NCBI GenBank assembly: GCA_016213105.1
Contig: JACRBN010000025.1
Location: 310,001 to 374,000, forward strand
Length of the DNA: 64,000 nt
Reading direction: 5' to 3'
Origin: Chloroflexota bacterium
GTDB taxonomy: Bacteria; Chloroflexota; Anaerolineae; Anaerolineales; Villigracilaceae
Shown here: piece by piece, positions 8,025 through 15,957 of the stretch
How positions within the stretch are numbered: the first letter of the stretch is position 1
How the letters are laid out: each line of letters starts with the position of its first letter
The notes under the pieces: generated by a model
What the model was told of the DNA's origin: nothing
Database searches by the model: none
What the model saw: only the letters and a program-made list of their open reading frames with translations
Made by a program: the position numbers and the translations under genes

Positions 8025-10283
8025 TTACGGTCTCGGCGTGCGGGTCGGGATGCCGCCAAAGGGAGTCGGGGTGTAGGGGTCGCCGATGGGCCCAAACCAC
8101 GGCACGGACTGCGGTGTGCCGTAGATGTAGGTCTCGACCATCCAGCGGAAGATCGGCGCGGCGAAATCGGAGCCTTCGCCGACATTTTCGACGATGACCG
8201 CAACGGCGATGTCAGGCAGGCCTGTATCCCCTTCGGCCATGGTATAGCCTGCGAACCAGGCGTGCGGACGCAGGCCGCCGGTCTCGGCGGTGCCGGTCTT
8301 GCCCGCCACAGGCACGCTCAACCCGCGCAGGCGGAAGTTGGCCGTGCCGCGCGGATTTTCCACCACGCTGATCATGGCATCCTGGATCAATTTGAGGTTG
8401 TCCGTGCGCAGGGGCAGGGTGCCGCGCGCCTCGGGCTTGAAGGTCAACACGGGATTGCCGTTCACGTCCACGATCTTTTCGACCAATTGCGGACGATACA
8501 GGGTGCCGCCGTTGCCGATTGCGGCGATGAAGGTTGCCACTTGCAGCGGGGTGACCAGCGTATCGCCCTGGCCGATGGCCAGGCTGGTGGCCTGGATTTC
8601 ATCCGACGGGACGGGGATCTGCCCGGCGGATTCGGGGATCTGCTCGATACCGGTCGGCTGGCCGAGGCCGAAGGAACGCGCCATGTTGGCGATATCGTTG
8701 GCGCGGTTGAAGCGGAACAAGTCGAAACCGATATGATAGAAGAATGGGTTGCACGAGCGCATCAGGCCTTCGGGCAGGGTCAACAGGCCGGAGGGCAGTT
8801 CGGAACTGCCGTCGCAGGCTTCACCGGCCGCAATGGAATCCTGGCAGTGCGTCCAGGTCCAGTCGTGCAGGACCGGGCCGCCCAACGGGACCAGCTCGGT
8901 ATATTCGTACTGGCAGTCGTACGTTGTGTTGGATTCGTACAAGCCGCTTTCCAGCCCGGCCGACATGGTGATGATCTTGAAGACCGATCCCAGCGGATAT
9001 TGTTCCTGGGCGGCGCGATTGACCAGGGGCTGCTCCTGGTTGCTGAGCAGGGCGTTCAACAGCTCGCTGTTGGGAGTGTTGGGGTCGAACAGGTTGGGGT
9101 CGTAGTTGGGCGAGGAGGCCATCGCCAGCACGCGGCCGGTATCGCGCTCCAGCACCACCACCGCGCCGCGGAATCCCTTGAGGGCCTGCTCGGCATAGTA
9201 TTGAAGGTCGGTGTCGATGGTCAGGTAAACGGAGTTGGCCGCCTGCGGGGCGGTTTCACCCAGGCGGGTGACGATCTGGCCGTTGGCATCCACCACGTAG
9301 AGCGAGCCGCCGTGTTTGCCGCTCAGGTAATTCTCCGCCCATTGCTCGATGCCCTGCTGGCCGGTGCGTTCGTCGCCGCGGTACCCGAGACGGCGGTAGT
9401 CGTTCAATTGTTCGGCGCTGATCGAGAGCAGGTAGCCGGTGACCGGGGCGGCAAAGCCCTGGTTGGCATAATAGCGCGAAGTATACGAGGAGACGCTCAG
9501 TCCCCCAGGGTTGAGCGCCAGCAGGCGGGCGGCCTCTTCGCGGCTGCCTTCACACATCGGCAGATACCAGCCTGTGCCCGAGATGGCAATCAGGTCCTGG
9601 ATGTTCTGCTCATTCAGACTGCACAGGCGCGCCAGCTCGCCGGTCAATGTGTCGATGGTATCGTAGTTGATTGCGCCTGTGTCGATGCCGAACGCGAACA
9701 CTTCGGATTGGGTGGCCACCGGCAGCCCGGCACGGTCGTAGATGTCGCCGCGGGCGGGGATCTCGTAATCCATCTTGAGCGAGTTGCCGCCCGCCAGTTC
9801 GGGCAGGATCAGCGCGTCCTCCCACTGCACCCTCCACTGGCCGCTGTCGATGGCCAGGTTCATGAGGATGTCGCGCTGGATGTCGCCGACCAGGGCGGTG
9901 TGATAGGTCAGACGCACGTTGACCTGCGCAGTATACGGGCTGAGCAGGGAGGAGAGGATCTCGTAATCGAATTTGCCTGCGCCCATCTCGTTGAGCGCGT
10001 CGTTATAGCGCTTGGCGAAATTTTCCTGCGTGATCGTTTCCTGGCTGAGTTTGGTCAGCAGGGCATACATGCCGCCCAGATCGTTGACCTTCAACGCGTC
10101 GAAATAGGCGCTGACCGCCGCGCGCTCATCCGGCGCGGGCGTGAGGCCCATATGCGGCGTGGGCAGGCCGGGCGAGGCGGTGGCCGTCGGAAAGAGCGAT
10201 GGCCCGTCCCCGCCGTTCGCGCCGCACGCACCCAGCAGAAATGAGACGATCAATAGAACGCCAAGGGAACGATATAACTTCAT
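8025..10283 (-). CDS. Lipoprotein-type class B penicillin-binding protein (transpeptidase)
   Basis: A 752-residue protein. Residues 1-20 form a lipoprotein signal ending LLGAC (Cys20), followed by a Pro/Thr-rich linker. Residues about 50-165 resemble the NTF2-like MecA_N domain, and about 175-340 the PBP dimerisation domain (PARGDIYDRAGLPVA). The transpeptidase domain has SVFK (catalytic Ser433), SCN (510-512) and KTGT (662-665), all intact. It should cross-link peptidoglycan or make another D,D-peptide exchange outside the membrane. Lipid anchoring in place of the usual N-terminal membrane helix is notable. AAGGTGAAGA precedes the ATG. It lies 15 bases after maf. It could serve division (FtsI role) or elongation (PBP2 role); sequence alone does not decide. 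Confidence 0.88.
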   Translation of the reverse strand: MKLYRSLGVLLIVSFLLGACGANGGDGPSLFPTATASPGLPTPHMGLTPAPDERAAVSAYFDALKVNDLGGMYALLTKLSQETITQENFAKRYNDALNEMGAGKFDYEILSSLLSPYTAQVNVRLTYHTALVGDIQRDILMNLAIDSGQWRVQWEDALILPELAGGNSLKMDYEIPARGDIYDRAGLPVATQSEVFAFGIDTGAINYDTIDTLTGELARLCSLNEQNIQDLIAISGTGWYLPMCEGSREEAARLLALNPGGLSVSSYTSRYYANQGFAAPVTGYLLSISAEQLNDYRRLGYRGDERTGQQGIEQWAENYLSGKHGGSLYVVDANGQIVTRLGETAPQAANSVYLTIDTDLQYYAEQALKGFRGAVVVLERDTGRVLAMASSPNYDPNLFDPNTPNSELLNALLSNQEQPLVNRAAQEQYPLGSVFKIITMSAGLESGLYESNTTYDCQYEYTELVPLGGPVLHDWTWTHCQDSIAAGEACDGSSELPSGLLTLPEGLMRSCNPFFYHIGFDLFRFNRANDIANMARSFGLGQPTGIEQIPESAGQIPVPSDEIQATSLAIGQGDTLVTPLQVATFIAAIGNGGTLYRPQLVEKIVDVNGNPVLTFKPEARGTLPLRTDNLKLIQDAMISVVENPRGTANFRLRGLSVPVAGKTGTAETGGLRPHAWFAGYTMAEGDTGLPDIAVAVIVENVGEGSDFAAPIFRWMVETYIYGTPQSVPWFGPIGDPYTPTPFGGIPTRTPRP

Positions 10284-10298
10284 TCTTCACCTTTTTTA

Positions 10299-10970
10299 CT
10301 ATCCAACGTTTTCACCGCGCAGGATCGCGCGCGAGACGGGGCATTGATAATCGAGATGGGTTTGACAATTGTTGGGCACATCCGCCGCGGGGGGCAGGTC
10401 CAATTTGCGGAGGGTGCGCACCAGGTGACAGAGCGGCAGGCCCATGACGCCGGCGTAACACCCCATCAGTTTTTCCACTGGCTTGAAGCGTGAATGCTGG
10501 ATGGCGTAGGCGCCCGCCTTGTCGAGCGGGTCGCCGGTCAGGACGTAGCCATTGATCTCGGCGTCGGAGTAATCCCGCATCGGGACGTCGGTCAAGCACA
10601 GGTCGGTGACCAACTGCCCGTCGCGGACGCGCAGGGCCGCGATGCCCGTGTAAACTTGATGGGTGTGTCCCCGCAGGCGCTTGAGCATCTGCGCCGCTTC
10701 GGCCACATCCGCGGGTTTGCCGAGGATATCGCTCCCGTCCACCACGCTCGTGTCCGCGCCGATGACGATGTGCTCGGCGTGGGCGTTGGCCGCCACGGCG
10801 CGCGCCTTGGCCTCCGCCAGCCGCAGGACGTAATTGGCCGGGGCCTCATCAGGGAGCTTGGCTTCATCGACGTCGGAGACCATGACGGTGAACATCCAGC
10901 CCCCCAGGGAGATCAGTTGCCGCCGGCGCGGGGAATTGGACGCCAGCAGCAGGACGGTTTTTGAACTCAC
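10299..10970 (-). CDS. maf: Maf-family nucleotide pyrophosphatase
   Basis: A 223-residue Maf protein. It has LASNSPRRRQLI near the N-terminus, VIGADTSVV with the catalytic Asp, GKPADVAEA, and the FKPVEKLMGCYAGVMGLPL block. Maf enzymes hydrolyse non-canonical or canonical NTPs to NMPs and are often beside cell-division genes; here a PBP follows. The GTG at 10970 was chosen because it places the SNSPRR motif at residues 11-16 as in the family. TAGAAT (10978-10983) lies 7 bases upstream of this GTG, so the mRNA may be leaderless. The C-terminal tail after the Maf domain (about 25 residues, ending LRGENVG) is longer than usual and holds a Cys-containing NNCQTH segment. Confidence 0.85.
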   Translation of the reverse strand: MSSKTVLLLASNSPRRRQLISLGGWMFTVMVSDVDEAKLPDEAPANYVLRLAEAKARAVAANAHAEHIVIGADTSVVDGSDILGKPADVAEAAQMLKRLRGHTHQVYTGIAALRVRDGQLVTDLCLTDVPMRDYSDAEINGYVLTGDPLDKAGAYAIQHSRFKPVEKLMGCYAGVMGLPLCHLVRTLRKLDLPPAADVPNNCQTHLDYQCPVSRAILRGENVG

Positions 10971-11080
10971 GCGCGAGATTCTAACACAGTCTCTTTTCCT
11001 ACCCTGGACGGTCTCATCCCCCATTCAGTTCCAAATTCATGCCATTTCGTGGGGAGGATTGGCAATCCGCCTCACTCATG

Positions 11081-11118
11081 AAAAAGGCGTCCAAAGTCTG
11101 GAGACTCTGGACGCCTTT
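11081..11118 (-). terminator. Rho-independent terminator after the BioF2-like gene
   Basis: On the minus strand, just after the stop at 11126, AAAGGCGTCCA (minus strand of 11108-11118) pairs with TGGACGCCTTT (minus strand of 11083-11093). Further pairing AGTCT/AGACT lies inside, and the arm ends in TTTTT. It separates the acetyltransferase gene from the maf operon. Confidence 0.85.
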
Positions 11119-11125
11119 ACATTTT

Positions 11126-12139
11126 TTACGGCTTGATGGCCTGCACGCGCATGACATGGCGTTTGAGCGCGCCGAAGCGATACTTGTACTCCTCGTCGCC
11201 GCGCATGAAGTCGAACTCGGAGCGGCCGTTTTCGGCGGCCCATTCCAGCACGTAGGCCAGCAGCACCCAGCCCGGAGAGAGGTCCATGAAGCGGCGGTCA
11301 ACACCCGAGTTGTAGCCCCACAGGCGGTTGCGGTAATCGAAGTTCAAGGCAGCGGCGGCCTTCTGTCCGTCCACTTCGAGGAAGGCCAGCCACAGCCAGC
11401 CGTGACGGAAGGAGGTGTGGATGGTGGCGCGCATCTGCGAGCGCATCACGTCGCTGAGGAATTTGGCCTTGCTCTCGTCCATTTCCATCAGCGTCAGGAA
11501 GGCGTCGATCTCCGCATCCAGCGTGGCTTCGTCGCGGACGATGTACCAGCGCACGCCGCGTCCACTGTCTTCGGCGCGCCGCACCTTGCGGCGGATCTCG
11601 TGGCGCTGTTTCTTATCCACGGTGGTCAGGTAGGCTTCAAAGTTTCCTGGCAGCACCACCGTGGGTGTGGGATGGTAGATGTCCTCGGCGCAGGTCCAGC
11701 CGCGTTTGGCGGATTCCGCTTTCAGAGCGGGCAGGGTGGGCGAGACGTCGGGCAGGTTATACCAGTCGAGGCCGCGCCAATCCGCAGGGCGGAAGGTCGC
11801 GAGGAAATCCAGCAGGGCGGAGAGGAAACGGGACAGATCCGCGGGGCGCACGATCAGGTCCAGGTAATCTGAAATCTCGATGCTGCCCACCAGCAATAGC
11901 ACGGGACGCCCGTCATGCACGGAGAGGAAGAGCGGGGCAATGCCCACCAGGCGGCCCTCCTCGCGCGCCGAGAGCAGCGCCAGTTCGGCCTGGCTCCATT
12001 CGCCGCCGCCGCAGGTGTGCCACCAACTGCTGAGGTATTCGTAGCGCAAAAAAGGAACGTCGCTGATGCCCTCCTCCACAAGCGCGTTCCATTCGATCGG
12101 GTCGAACGATTCGAAATCCGTATGTACTTGAAACTCCAT
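11126..12139 (-). CDS. FemAB/BioF2-like GNAT acyltransferase (CelD/BcsL group)
   Basis: A 337-residue protein of the GNAT-fold group formerly called BioF2/CelD. The N-terminal half has SDVPFLRYEYLSSWW, and the C-terminal half has the signature run KKQRHEIRRKVRRAE, then ALNFDYRNRLWGYNSGVD and SPGWVLLAYVLEWA. It ends FDFMRGDEEYKYRFG, typical of this family. Members transfer acyl or aminoacyl groups and are often in exopolysaccharide or capsule loci; the substrate here is unknown. The ATG at 12139 has GGAG 9 bases upstream. It is a single-gene unit with its own promoter and terminator, divergent from the PP2C-like gene. Confidence 0.82.
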   Translation of the reverse strand: MEFQVHTDFESFDPIEWNALVEEGISDVPFLRYEYLSSWWHTCGGGEWSQAELALLSAREEGRLVGIAPLFLSVHDGRPVLLLVGSIEISDYLDLIVRPADLSRFLSALLDFLATFRPADWRGLDWYNLPDVSPTLPALKAESAKRGWTCAEDIYHPTPTVVLPGNFEAYLTTVDKKQRHEIRRKVRRAEDSGRGVRWYIVRDEATLDAEIDAFLTLMEMDESKAKFLSDVMRSQMRATIHTSFRHGWLWLAFLEVDGQKAAAALNFDYRNRLWGYNSGVDRRFMDLSPGWVLLAYVLEWAAENGRSEFDFMRGDEEYKYRFGALKRHVMRVQAIKP

Positions 12140-12199
12140 GCCAAGCTCCAACACGCAACCTGCGTGATGAAATCCCTTCCCAAAAATAATATGTGCCGA

Positions 12200-12229
12200 A
12201 TTGTACCAGCGATGCAGCGCGCCCTCCAA
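12200..12229 (-). promoter_or_regulatory. Probable promoter for the BioF2-like gene
   Basis: Minus-strand TTGGAG (12224-12229), an 18-base spacer and TACAAT (12200-12205), about 60 bases upstream of the ATG. It lies in the divergent interval 12140-12329. Confidence 0.45.
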
Positions 12230-12284
12230 AGGGCGGTTGGCTCAATCGAACCTTTGGGACGTTCTGCGCCGGGGCAATTACCAG

Positions 12285-12290
12285 TATAAT
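12285..12290 (+). promoter_or_regulatory. TATAAT -10 box upstream of the PP2C-like gene
   Basis: An exact TATAAT stands 39 bases before the proposed GTG. No good -35 box is seen at 16-18 bases, and no Shine-Dalgarno follows, so the assignment is tentative. Confidence 0.35.
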
Positions 12291-12329
12291 GATGGCAAGC
12301 TTTCCTCCTTTCTTACCTGCGTGACTGCC

Positions 12330-14738
12330 GTGTCCCTTGACCTGACCCTTACCCCGCTCTGCCGCACCCATGGACAGGAAACTGCCGTCCTGCCGGGCCT
12401 GCTGGCCCTCACCCCGCCGCGCAAAGCCGCGCGCGGACGTGAACAGGACCGCCTGGTGGTGTACCTGTTCCTGACCGGCAACGCCACATTCACCTCCGCT
12501 GAATACGTGCAACTCGCCAGCGACGCGGGCGCCTTGTTCCACCGCACCCCGGGCCCGCTCACTTCGGCCCTGCGCGCCGCGGCCAATGCCATCAACCAGG
12601 CCCTGCTGGAGCGCAACCAATCCACCAGCGGGCGCGGTCAATACGCGGTCGGCTGGCTGACCCTGATGGCCCTGCGCGATACGCAATGCACCTTCCTGCT
12701 CAGCGGCCCGATGCATGCCTTCGTGCTCGGCCCAACCCCCCGCCACATCTTCGAGCCCGACCTCTCGGGCAAGGGGCTGGGGATGAACCAGACCGCCCCG
12801 CATTACTTCACACAGCTCAACCTGACGGCCAACGACCGCCTCCTGCTGGCCAGCCGGGTGCCCTCCGCCTGGGATTCCACGCTGGCAGGCGCCACCACCT
12901 CCTCGCTGGAGGCCATACGCCGCCGCCTGATGACCCTGACGACCGAGGATCTGCACAGCGTGCTGATCCAGGCCACGGCAGGCGTGGGCGACCTGCACCT
13001 CCTGACGCACGCCGCCGAACGCCACGCGGAAATGGTGGAGATTCCGCGGGAGGCCCCTGCGCCTGTCATCATCCCCATCCCCACCCCCGCCCTGACCGAG
13101 AGCCTGCCTCCGTCCGAATTGACCGAATCCACGCCCGAGCCTGACCCCGTCGAACCGTACCCCGCGCACGTGATCGGACCGTCGGCCTACGCCATTCCAG
13201 CCCCTGCGCCCACCCCGGCACCCGTCCCAACTCCCCGCCCGATTCGCGCCGACGATTTCCCCGCTTCCATTCCGCGCGCGCGGCCAAAGGTGGAACCCAT
13301 CGTGGCCGAGCCTGCCGCAGCCCGGGAAGAACCCCTCCCCGCCCCGGTGGTGGAAGAGGAGGCCCGTCCCACCAAAAGGCGCAGGCGGCACCACGCGCCA
13401 CGGGAGACCTCCCCATTTACGCGCAATTTCGCCAAATCCATCCTGAACGGAATCGAGGCCTGGAGACGCGGCACGCGCCGTGCGGACGAGGGCATGCGCA
13501 AATTCCTGCCGCGCATGTTACCCGGCAACGAGGCCGGCGAATCCAAGCCCCTGCCCGACGCCACCCTGTTCTTCCTGGCCATCCTCATCCCGGTCATCGT
13601 TGCGACGATCGGCCTAGTGATGTTCCTGGGGTCGGGGCGCAGCAGCCAGTATGACAACTACATCGCCCAGGCCAAGACCGCGCGCGACCAGGCCGTCAGC
13701 CTGACCGACCCGGTCATGAGCCGCGACGCGTGGAACGAAGTCCTGATCAAGGTGGACATGGCCGAGGGCTACCGCAAAACGGAAGAAACCCGGCTGTTGC
13801 GCGGCGAAGCCAACCAACAGCTCGACCAGTTGCTGGGCGTGCTGCGCCTGAATTTCCAATCCGCATTTACCGGCAAACTCAACATCAAGATCAGCCGCCT
13901 GGCCGCCACTGAATCGGACCTGTACCTGCTCGACGCGGAAAAGGGCGAGGTGCTGCGCGCGCAATACATCACCACGCGCGGCTTCCAGATCGACACCACC
14001 TTCAACTGCAAGCCCGGGGAATACAACGGCTATCAGGTCGGCCCGCTGGTGGACATCCTGGCCCTGCCGTTGTACAACCTCGCCAACGCCGCGGTGCTGG
14101 GCGTGGACGCGGGCGGCACCCTGCTGTACTGCGCCCCCAACCTGGTACCCCAGGCCCGTCCGCTGCAAACCTCCAACACCAACTGGGGCCGCATCACCAG
14201 CATCACCATGGACGGCGGCAACCTGTACGTCTTGGACGCCCCTTCGCGCGCCGTGTGGGTCTATACGGGCAAGGACAGCGAGTTCATCGACCCGCCCTAC
14301 TTCTTCTTCGGCAACCAGGTGCCCGAGATCCAAAATGCCATCGACCTGGTGGCGAAGGATGACGAGCTGTACATGCTCCACTCGGACGGGCACCTGACGA
14401 CCTGCACCTACAGCCGCATCACCGTGCGACCCACCACCTGCCAGGAACCTCCGCTGGTCAATCCCTTCCCCGCCTTGCAGGGCAGCGACCTGTTCGCGCA
14501 GGCCAACCTCACGCAGATGATCTACTCCTCCCCGCCTGATTCCACCCTGCTCCTGCTGGGCGCGGATAACCAGGTGGTGCTGCGCTTCTCGCCCAGTACC
14601 TTCGAATTGCAAAACCAATTCCGCCCTGTTCTGGGCAGTCTGCCGGCCGGCTTCATCGGCGCGATGACGACCAGTCCCAACCACGTGCTATACCTGGCCG
14701 TGGGGGACCAGGTATATTTCTCGAACGAAATGCCATAA
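12330..14738 (+). CDS. PP2C-like domain / membrane segment / propeller-like protein
   Basis: An 802-residue protein in four parts. Residues 1-230 resemble a PP2C-type phosphatase (AINQALLERN, GQYAVGWLTLMALR, FLLSGPMHAFVL, NDRLLLASRVPSAW). The acidic metal-binding motifs of active PP2C enzymes (the DG and GDSR sites) are absent, so it is probably catalytically dead. Residues about 235-400 are a Pro/Ala-rich, then basic (KRRRRHH) linker. One membrane helix (FFLAILIPVIVATIGLVMFL) lies near 410-433. The outside part, 440-802, has repeated strand motifs (ESDLYLLDAEKGEVLR, GGNLYVLDAPSRAVWVY, DDELYMLHSDGHL) like a beta-propeller. Whether the start is this GTG or the one at 12321 is unsure; neither has a clear Shine-Dalgarno. 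The next gene starts 12 bases downstream. A signalling pseudo-phosphatase is a guess. Confidence 0.72.
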   Translation: MSLDLTLTPLCRTHGQETAVLPGLLALTPPRKAARGREQDRLVVYLFLTGNATFTSAEYVQLASDAGALFHRTPGPLTSALRAAANAINQALLERNQSTSGRGQYAVGWLTLMALRDTQCTFLLSGPMHAFVLGPTPRHIFEPDLSGKGLGMNQTAPHYFTQLNLTANDRLLLASRVPSAWDSTLAGATTSSLEAIRRRLMTLTTEDLHSVLIQATAGVGDLHLLTHAAERHAEMVEIPREAPAPVIIPIPTPALTESLPPSELTESTPEPDPVEPYPAHVIGPSAYAIPAPAPTPAPVPTPRPIRADDFPASIPRARPKVEPIVAEPAAAREEPLPAPVVEEEARPTKRRRRHHAPRETSPFTRNFAKSILNGIEAWRRGTRRADEGMRKFLPRMLPGNEAGESKPLPDATLFFLAILIPVIVATIGLVMFLGSGRSSQYDNYIAQAKTARDQAVSLTDPVMSRDAWNEVLIKVDMAEGYRKTEETRLLRGEANQQLDQLLGVLRLNFQSAFTGKLNIKISRLAATESDLYLLDAEKGEVLRAQYITTRGFQIDTTFNCKPGEYNGYQVGPLVDILALPLYNLANAAVLGVDAGGTLLYCAPNLVPQARPLQTSNTNWGRITSITMDGGNLYVLDAPSRAVWVYTGKDSEFIDPPYFFFGNQVPEIQNAIDLVAKDDELYMLHSDGHLTTCTYSRITVRPTTCQEPPLVNPFPALQGSDLFAQANLTQMIYSSPPDSTLLLLGADNQVVLRFSPSTFELQNQFRPVLGSLPAGFIGAMTTSPNHVLYLAVGDQVYFSNEMP

Positions 14739-14750
14739 AGGAGAGCCGCG

Positions 14751-15755
14751 ATGAACAAATTCTTCGAATATCTCTCGAAATTGTTCGGGACAAAAAAGCC
14801 ATCCCAGCCAACTCCCACCACCCCGGCCGCCAACAACAGCGATGAACCGGCCCAGATCAGCAACAGCCGCGTGCTGGTCATCGTCTACGATCCCATCGTC
14901 GACCCCGCGACGGGGAAGAAGCTCTCCGAACAACAGAACTGGTACCGCGTCGAGGATCTGGCCACGGGCTTCATGGCCGACATCCTGCAAAACAGCGGCG
15001 GGATGGCGCGCTACCAGATCGTCCAGCGCATCGACGTGAATGAATTCCCCGCCAAGACCGACGGGTTCCAGTACGATCCGCAAAGTTACCTGGCCGTGCT
15101 GCGCGGTGAAATCCAGCCGCACATCCCCCAGGAGGTGGACTACAACGCCATCCTGGCGCGCTTCAAGATTCTGGAACGCGTGGCAAGGAACGAGATCGAT
15201 GAAGTGTGGGTCTTCGGTTTCCCCCATGCAGGCTTTTACGAGTCGACCATGGGCGGGCCGGGCGCCTTCTGGTGCAATGCCCCGCCGATGAAGAATACCG
15301 AGGCCGCCAAACGCCGCTTCGTGTTGATGGGCTTTTCGTACGAGCGCGGCATCGGCGAGGCACTGGAGGCCTTCGGCCATCGTGCCGAGTCGATCATGGC
15401 CAAGGCCTGTGAGAAGTTGACCGGCGAGGCCAACCTGTGGGCGCGCTTCACCCGCTACGAGAAGATCACGCCCGGCAGGTCGGCGATTGGCACGATCCAC
15501 TTCGCGCCCAACAGCACCCGCGATTACGAGTGGGACAATACAACCGTGGTGAAAAGCGAGTGCTACGACTGGCTGAACAATTTCCCCAACTTCAAGGGCG
15601 ACTTCAAGGATGTCACCAACGCCACCTGGGGCGGCGGCGACATCCGCGCGCATCACCAATGGTGGTTCAATCACCTGCCGCGCGTGGCCGGCCGCCAGAA
15701 CGGCGTGCATAACAACTGGTGGCAGTACATCATCAACCCCAATCATGTGATCTAA
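14751..15755 (+). CDS. Unrecognised conserved-looking 334-aa protein
   Basis: Not assigned to a family. The first 35 residues are a Lys-rich, then Pro/Thr/Asn-rich tail. The rest looks like one globular domain beginning RVLVIVYDPIVDP, with IDEVWVFGFPHAGFYESTM, GPGAFWCNAPPM, GFSYERGIGEALEAFGHRAE, and a His/Trp-rich C-terminus (GGGDIRAHHQWWFNHLP). The clustered His, Glu and Asp could bind a metal, but no hydrolase signature is recognised. There is no signal peptide or membrane helix. AAGGAG sits 9 bases before the ATG, and the gene follows the PP2C-like gene by 12 bases, so the two are probably one operon. It is followed by palindromes at 15760-15947. Confidence 0.65.
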   Translation: MNKFFEYLSKLFGTKKPSQPTPTTPAANNSDEPAQISNSRVLVIVYDPIVDPATGKKLSEQQNWYRVEDLATGFMADILQNSGGMARYQIVQRIDVNEFPAKTDGFQYDPQSYLAVLRGEIQPHIPQEVDYNAILARFKILERVARNEIDEVWVFGFPHAGFYESTMGGPGAFWCNAPPMKNTEAAKRRFVLMGFSYERGIGEALEAFGHRAESIMAKACEKLTGEANLWARFTRYEKITPGRSAIGTIHFAPNSTRDYEWDNTTVVKSECYDWLNNFPNFKGDFKDVTNATWGGGDIRAHHQWWFNHLPRVAGRQNGVHNNWWQYIINPNHVI

Positions 15756-15759
15756 CGCT

Positions 15760-15784
15760 CGCGGCGGATTTTAAATCCGCCGCG
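15760..15784 (+). terminator. 12-bp-arm palindrome, probable terminator of the 334-aa gene
   Basis: CGCGGCGGATTT and AAATCCGCCGCG are perfect arms around a single T, followed by TTTTATTT. It begins 4 bases after the stop at 15755. It is also one of four palindromes in this interval and may be a dispersed repeat recruited as terminator. Confidence 0.65.
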
Positions 15785-15816
15785 TTTTATTTGAGGAGCG
15801 TCTCGATCCATGTCAT

Positions 15817-15839
15817 GCGCTGGATTGCAAATCCAGCGC
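15817..15839. repeat. Palindromic intergenic repeat
   Basis: GCGCTGGATT and AATCCAGCGC are perfect 10-base arms around GCA. A partial copy, AAATCCAGCG, follows at 15851-15860. Confidence 0.6.
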
Positions 15840-15880
15840 GAGCACCGGGGAAATCCAGCGGGAGCAATGATGAAACGGAG

Positions 15881-15898
15881 TGCGGACTAAAGTCCGCA
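15881..15898. repeat. Palindromic intergenic repeat
   Basis: TGCGGACT and AGTCCGCA around AA. The core GCGGACT..AGTCCGC matches the first half of the double-palindrome repeats at 2343-2392 and 20575-20622. Confidence 0.6.
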
Positions 15899-15902
15899 TT
15901 CC

Positions 15903-15957
15903 ACAAAACGCTTGCGGCGGATCTGAGATCCGCCGCAAGCGTTTTGTTTCCTTTTTT
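15903..15957. terminator. Perfect 22-bp hairpin, bidirectional terminator
   Basis: Arms 15903-15924 and 15926-15947 are exactly complementary over 22 bases (core CTTGCGGCGGATCT) around one G. On the plus strand TTTCCTTTTTT follows; on the minus strand the hairpin comes right after the AAC(3)-family stop at 15956 and ends in TTTTGT. It lies between two convergent genes. Confidence 0.8.

Noticed and set aside
7938-10244. A 768-codon open frame on the plus strand opposite the PBP gene
   Set aside because: Shadow of the PBP coding strand; no recognisable domain and no Shine-Dalgarno.
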